64,000 bases of DNA, taken from Rhizobium oryziradicis. Its GTDB lineage: Bacteria > Pseudomonadota > Alphaproteobacteria > Rhizobiales > Rhizobiaceae. Under the pieces are notes generated by a model. It was not told the origin of the DNA, ran no database searches, and saw only the letters and a list, made by a program, of their open reading frames with translations. The position numbers were made by a program, and so were the translations under genes. This document shows positions 61,705-64,000 of this stretch, piece after piece (position 1 is the first letter of the stretch; each line of letters begins with the position of its first letter). The DNA lies in assembly GCF_001939045.1 (NCBI RefSeq), contig NZ_MKIM01000024.1:1-64000 (forward strand). The letters run 5' to 3'.

Positions 61705-62841
61705 TCAAGGCGAGGCGTCAGCATGTTCGCGATCTGGTGAACGACCTGTCACGGCATCCGGGCTGTTTCGCAGATCTGTCTGCCTCTCCATCCGCAACAC
61801 GGGCAGCGCCGCTGGATGGTGATCACGCAAAAAAGCAACAAGTTGCTCGCGGATATGGCATCTTAAATCAAAGGTTCGCCCCGCATCGCTTGCCGACACC
61901 AGAATACGCACCTCCATTGTATTTTCTTTGAAGTCCGTGACAGCCACATTAACCACCCCTCCATCGTGAAGCGGCGATTTGGCAGCCAATTCAATGGCTT
62001 TTGCGCGAATGAGATCGATGGGCGCTCGATAATCGAGATAAATCATCACTGTACCAATCAAGGACGAGCTTTCGCGCGTCCAATTCTGAAATGGCTTTTC
62101 CATGAAATAATTGAGAGGCAACACAAGACGCCGCCAGTCCCAGAGTTTTACCACCACATAAGTGGAGGTGATTTCTTCCACATTGCCCCACTCACCTTCC
62201 ACCAAAAGAGCATCATCGATACGGATTGGCTGGGTGACGGCCAATTGCAGGCCGGCAAGCAGGTTTTTCAGCACTGGCTGCAAAGCCAGACCAACAACAA
62301 TACCGGCAGCGCCCGCCGAGGCCAAGAGACTGACGCCATACTGGCGGACTTCATCAAATGTCATCAGTGCCGCAGACACCGCAACAACAATGATCAGCCA
62401 TTCGCAAACCCGCTTGAGAATGCGAAACTGCGTGACATGTTTGCGCGCCATCAGATTGTCGGCAGCATCCAGCTTGAAACCGCGCAGATGAACCGTGGAC
62501 CAGATGTGCAATGCACTTCGTGCGACCCAAGCCGTCAAAAAAATCATGCAAATCAGCATGATATGACGGATCGTATCGTCTTGTGCACTGGTGAGCGGTG
62601 CCACCCGACTGGCAAACGATATGCCCAGAACAAAGACGGCAAGCCGGGTCGGCCTCTCGTTGCGTGACACCATAGACCGCCAAAGCAGATCTTTATCGGC
62701 CACAATCCGGGTCAACATATTGAAAATCAGCCGGTGCAGGATCCAACTGAAACCAAGCACCAAGGTAAAAATAATCAAGCTTATCGCCCAATCGGGCAGG
62801 AAGCGGCTGAACCTTTCGATCTGCTGGATATAGAAGTCCAC
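61705..62841 (-). CDS. Mechanosensitive ion channel, MscS family
   Basis: 378 residues with four to five N-terminal helices (AISLIIFTLVLGFSWILHRL; LMICMIFLTAWVARSALHIW; LIIVVAVSAALMTFDEV). The pore-lining TM3 is GVSLLASAGAAGIVVGLALQ, with the conserved Gly/Ala pattern, and the MscS beta-domain follows (VEEITSTYVVVKLWDWRRLV, PLNYFMEKPFQNW). It releases osmolytes on hypo-osmotic shock. Confidence 0.93.
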   Translation of the reverse strand: MDFYIQQIERFSRFLPDWAISLIIFTLVLGFSWILHRLIFNMLTRIVADKDLLWRSMVSRNERPTRLAVFVLGISFASRVAPLTSAQDDTIRHIMLICMIFLTAWVARSALHIWSTVHLRGFKLDAADNLMARKHVTQFRILKRVCEWLIIVVAVSAALMTFDEVRQYGVSLLASAGAAGIVVGLALQPVLKNLLAGLQLAVTQPIRIDDALLVEGEWGNVEEITSTYVVVKLWDWRRLVLPLNYFMEKPFQNWTRESSSLIGTVMIYLDYRAPIDLIRAKAIELAAKSPLHDGGVVNVAVTDFKENTMEVRILVSASDAGRTFDLRCHIREQLVAFLRDHHPAALPVLRMERQTDLRNSPDAVTGRSPDREHADASP

Positions 62842-63168
62842 TGCGTCTCCTGAAGCAAAGTGTTGCGCTGAAATCGTGCTGTCGCAAAAAACAAACCTTC
62901 TATGGCCTGATTTGGTTCGTATTCAGAAAAAGTCAAACAAAACTGTCAGTGTCCATTACCGCAGGCGTTTGCAGCATCACTGCTGACATCGAAATCAGCA
63001 CAATGCTCTCGATTGATGTTTTCGCATCGGATTTTTCGAAAACCGCGACAAACTTTCCTGGAAACGCGCGAGAGCCTGTCAGGTTCAAATTGAACCAGAC
63101 AGACTTCTATTCCCCTGTTTTCATTTGTCTATTCTGGAAAACTTGGTTCCACTTTTCCCTGACAAACT
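62842..63168. other. Intergenic region upstream of the MscS gene
   Basis: About 330 bp without a gene; its right third is the family B element at 63071-63173. The rest is unremarkable AT-richer sequence with the channel promoter. Confidence 0.5.
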
Positions 63169-63173
63169 CTAAC
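63071..63173 (+). repeat. Palindromic intergenic repeat, family B copy 4
   Basis: AGAGCCTGTCAGGTTCAAAT at the left, then TGAACCAGACAGACTTCTA, and a right-hand part ending TTCCACTTTTCCCTGACAAA then CTCTAA. It matches copy 1 (27128-27232) over its full length, including the segment TTCCACTTTTCCCTGACAAA. Its right end contains the reverse complement of the TAG stop of the adjacent ATPase gene. Confidence 0.85.
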
Positions 63174-64000
63174 GCTTCAAGCTGCCCAGGATACCGCGCA
63201 CCAGCGCGCGACCAATCTGGTTTGCCACCTGGCTGGTAATCGAGCGCGCCGCCGTTTTGATCACTGCCTCAATCACCGTTTCGCGTTGACGCCCGGCGGC
63301 TGGTGGGCGCGCGGTGGTTTTCGCGGTTTCTTTTTCACTATTACCAAAGCCCGGCAAGGTCCAGCCGCTGGTGGTGCCACCTTCCTCAGCGGGTTCTGGA
63401 TTGCGCGCACGCTCCGCAGCGGCCAGCCGTTCGGATCGCTCCGCCAGAATTTCAAAGGCCGATTGCCGATCCACGGTTTGATCATAGACGCCTGCCACCA
63501 CGCTCAGCGCCATGGTTGATGCACGCTCGCTATCGGTCAGCGGTCCAAGACGGCCAGACGGCGGGCGGATCAGGGTGCGCTCGACCATGGTCGGAGAGCC
63601 TTTGGCTTCCAGCGTGGACACCAGCGCCTCGCCAATGCCCAGGTTGGTAATGGCCTCTTCGCAGGAAAAAGCCGGATTGGGGCGAAATGTCTGCGCTGCC
63701 GCCTTCACCGCTTTTTGCTCACGCGGCGTATAGGCGCGAAGGGCGTGCTGCACGCGGTTGCCCAATTGTGCCAACACTGTCTCTGGCACATCCAGCGGGT
63801 TCTGGGTGACAAAATAGACCCCTACCCCCTTGGAGCGGATCAGGCGCACCACTTGCTCCACCCGCTCGATCAGCACTTTGGGGGCATCCTTGAACAGAAG
63901 ATGCGCCTCATCAAAGAAAAACACCAGCTTTGGCTTGTCCAGATCACCAACCTCCGGCAGCTCTTCAAACAGCTCGGACAGCAACCACAGCAAAAACGTG
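63169..64000 (-). CDS. HerA-like ATPase, DUF853 family (C-terminal part, cut by window edge)
   Basis: About 277 codons present; the frame runs on past the edge (residues before LLWLLSELF lie outside the window). The Walker B segment is KLVFFFDEAHLLFKDAPKVL, followed by VEQVVRLIRSKGVGVYFVTQ with the sensor/arginine region, NPLDVPETVLAQLGNRVQHA, and the DUF853 tail ending LVRGILGSLKR. The family is a HerA/FtsK-type ring ATPase, possibly DNA-linked; its biological role is not established. The Walker A half is outside the window. The TAG stop lies in family B copy 4. Confidence 0.9.
   Translation of the reverse strand, partial: TFLLWLLSELFEELPEVGDLDKPKLVFFFDEAHLLFKDAPKVLIERVEQVVRLIRSKGVGVYFVTQNPLDVPETVLAQLGNRVQHALRAYTPREQKAVKAAAQTFRPNPAFSCEEAITNLGIGEALVSTLEAKGSPTMVERTLIRPPSGRLGPLTDSERASTMALSVVAGVYDQTVDRQSAFEILAERSERLAAAERARNPEPAEEGGTTSGWTLPGFGNSEKETAKTTARPPAAGRQRETVIEAVIKTAARSITSQVANQIGRALVRGILGSLKR

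Overview
The window is a moderately GC-rich chromosomal segment of an alphaproteobacterium, almost certainly Rhizobiaceae (Agrobacterium/Allorhizobium/Rhizobium group). This rests on the gene families: a Ros/MucR zinc-finger regulator, a VirK-family protein, DUF930, DUF5330 and DUF6456 proteins, a seven-gene Mrp antiporter operon, a xylose-type ABC transporter with a ROK regulator, and several short mosaic palindromic intergenic repeats. The species cannot be fixed from the sequence alone. I see no tRNA, rRNA, CRISPR array, insertion sequence or prophage; the region reads as core chromosome with short repeats between genes.

Layout. 1-3.4 kb (minus): the N-terminal part of a type VI secretion spike VgrG running off the left edge, a membrane-anchored peptidoglycan-binding protein and a membrane PAS/histidine kinase. 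3.8-8.2 kb (plus): DUF5330 protein, SufE, and a MacA/MacB efflux pair. 8.3-10.2 kb (minus): a DUF6456 protein translationally coupled to a small protein with a DnaA domain-IV-like helix-turn-helix, then MsrB. 10.7-16.7 kb (plus): mrpABCDEFG, a Na+(K+)/H+ antiporter complex. 17.1-20.5 kb: MucR, a candidate small-RNA locus, a membrane-bound AraC regulator divergent from an exported DUF4097-like protein with a 30-bp perfect palindrome between them, and an acetyltransferase. 20.5-26.1 kb: a mostly minus-strand group (PAQR/hemolysin III, cytochrome b561, DksA/TraR zinc finger, universal stress protein) with FNR/CRP-type sites, then a VOC dioxygenase-like protein, polysaccharide deacetylase, bestrophin and DUF2798. 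26.2-36 kb: LysR, DUF930, oligopeptidase B, an orphan DUF4357 fragment, a 7TM-PAS-GGDEF cyclase, VirK, a transglutaminase-like protein and a branched-chain aminotransferase. 36-46.2 kb: DUF3592, YkgJ, superoxide dismutase, HxlR/azoreductase pair, an ADPRibase-Mn-like phosphoesterase, two c-type cytochromes, several GNAT enzymes, an MFS exporter and its divergent LysR. 46.3-62.8 kb: a chemoreceptor, an iron-complex ABC operon with two tandem paralogous binding proteins next to a divergent methyltransferase, the xylose-type ABC operon, UppP, a second chemoreceptor and an MscS channel. The right edge cuts a HerA/DUF853-type ATPase.

Most genes are stress, redox and transport functions. The most unusual structure is between the genes. 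Two families of short palindromic repeats recur. Family A (four copies) pairs a GCGCC hairpin with a TGCATAA hairpin. Family B (four copies) sits at gene 3' ends, and in three cases its terminal CTAGAG/TTAGAG-like sequence supplies the stop codon of the adjacent gene. Other leads are the DnaA-like HTH/DUF6456 pair with near-DnaA boxes upstream, an orphan terminator suggesting an sRNA that overlaps the 3' end of the AraC gene, and several clean operator-like palindromes in divergent promoters.
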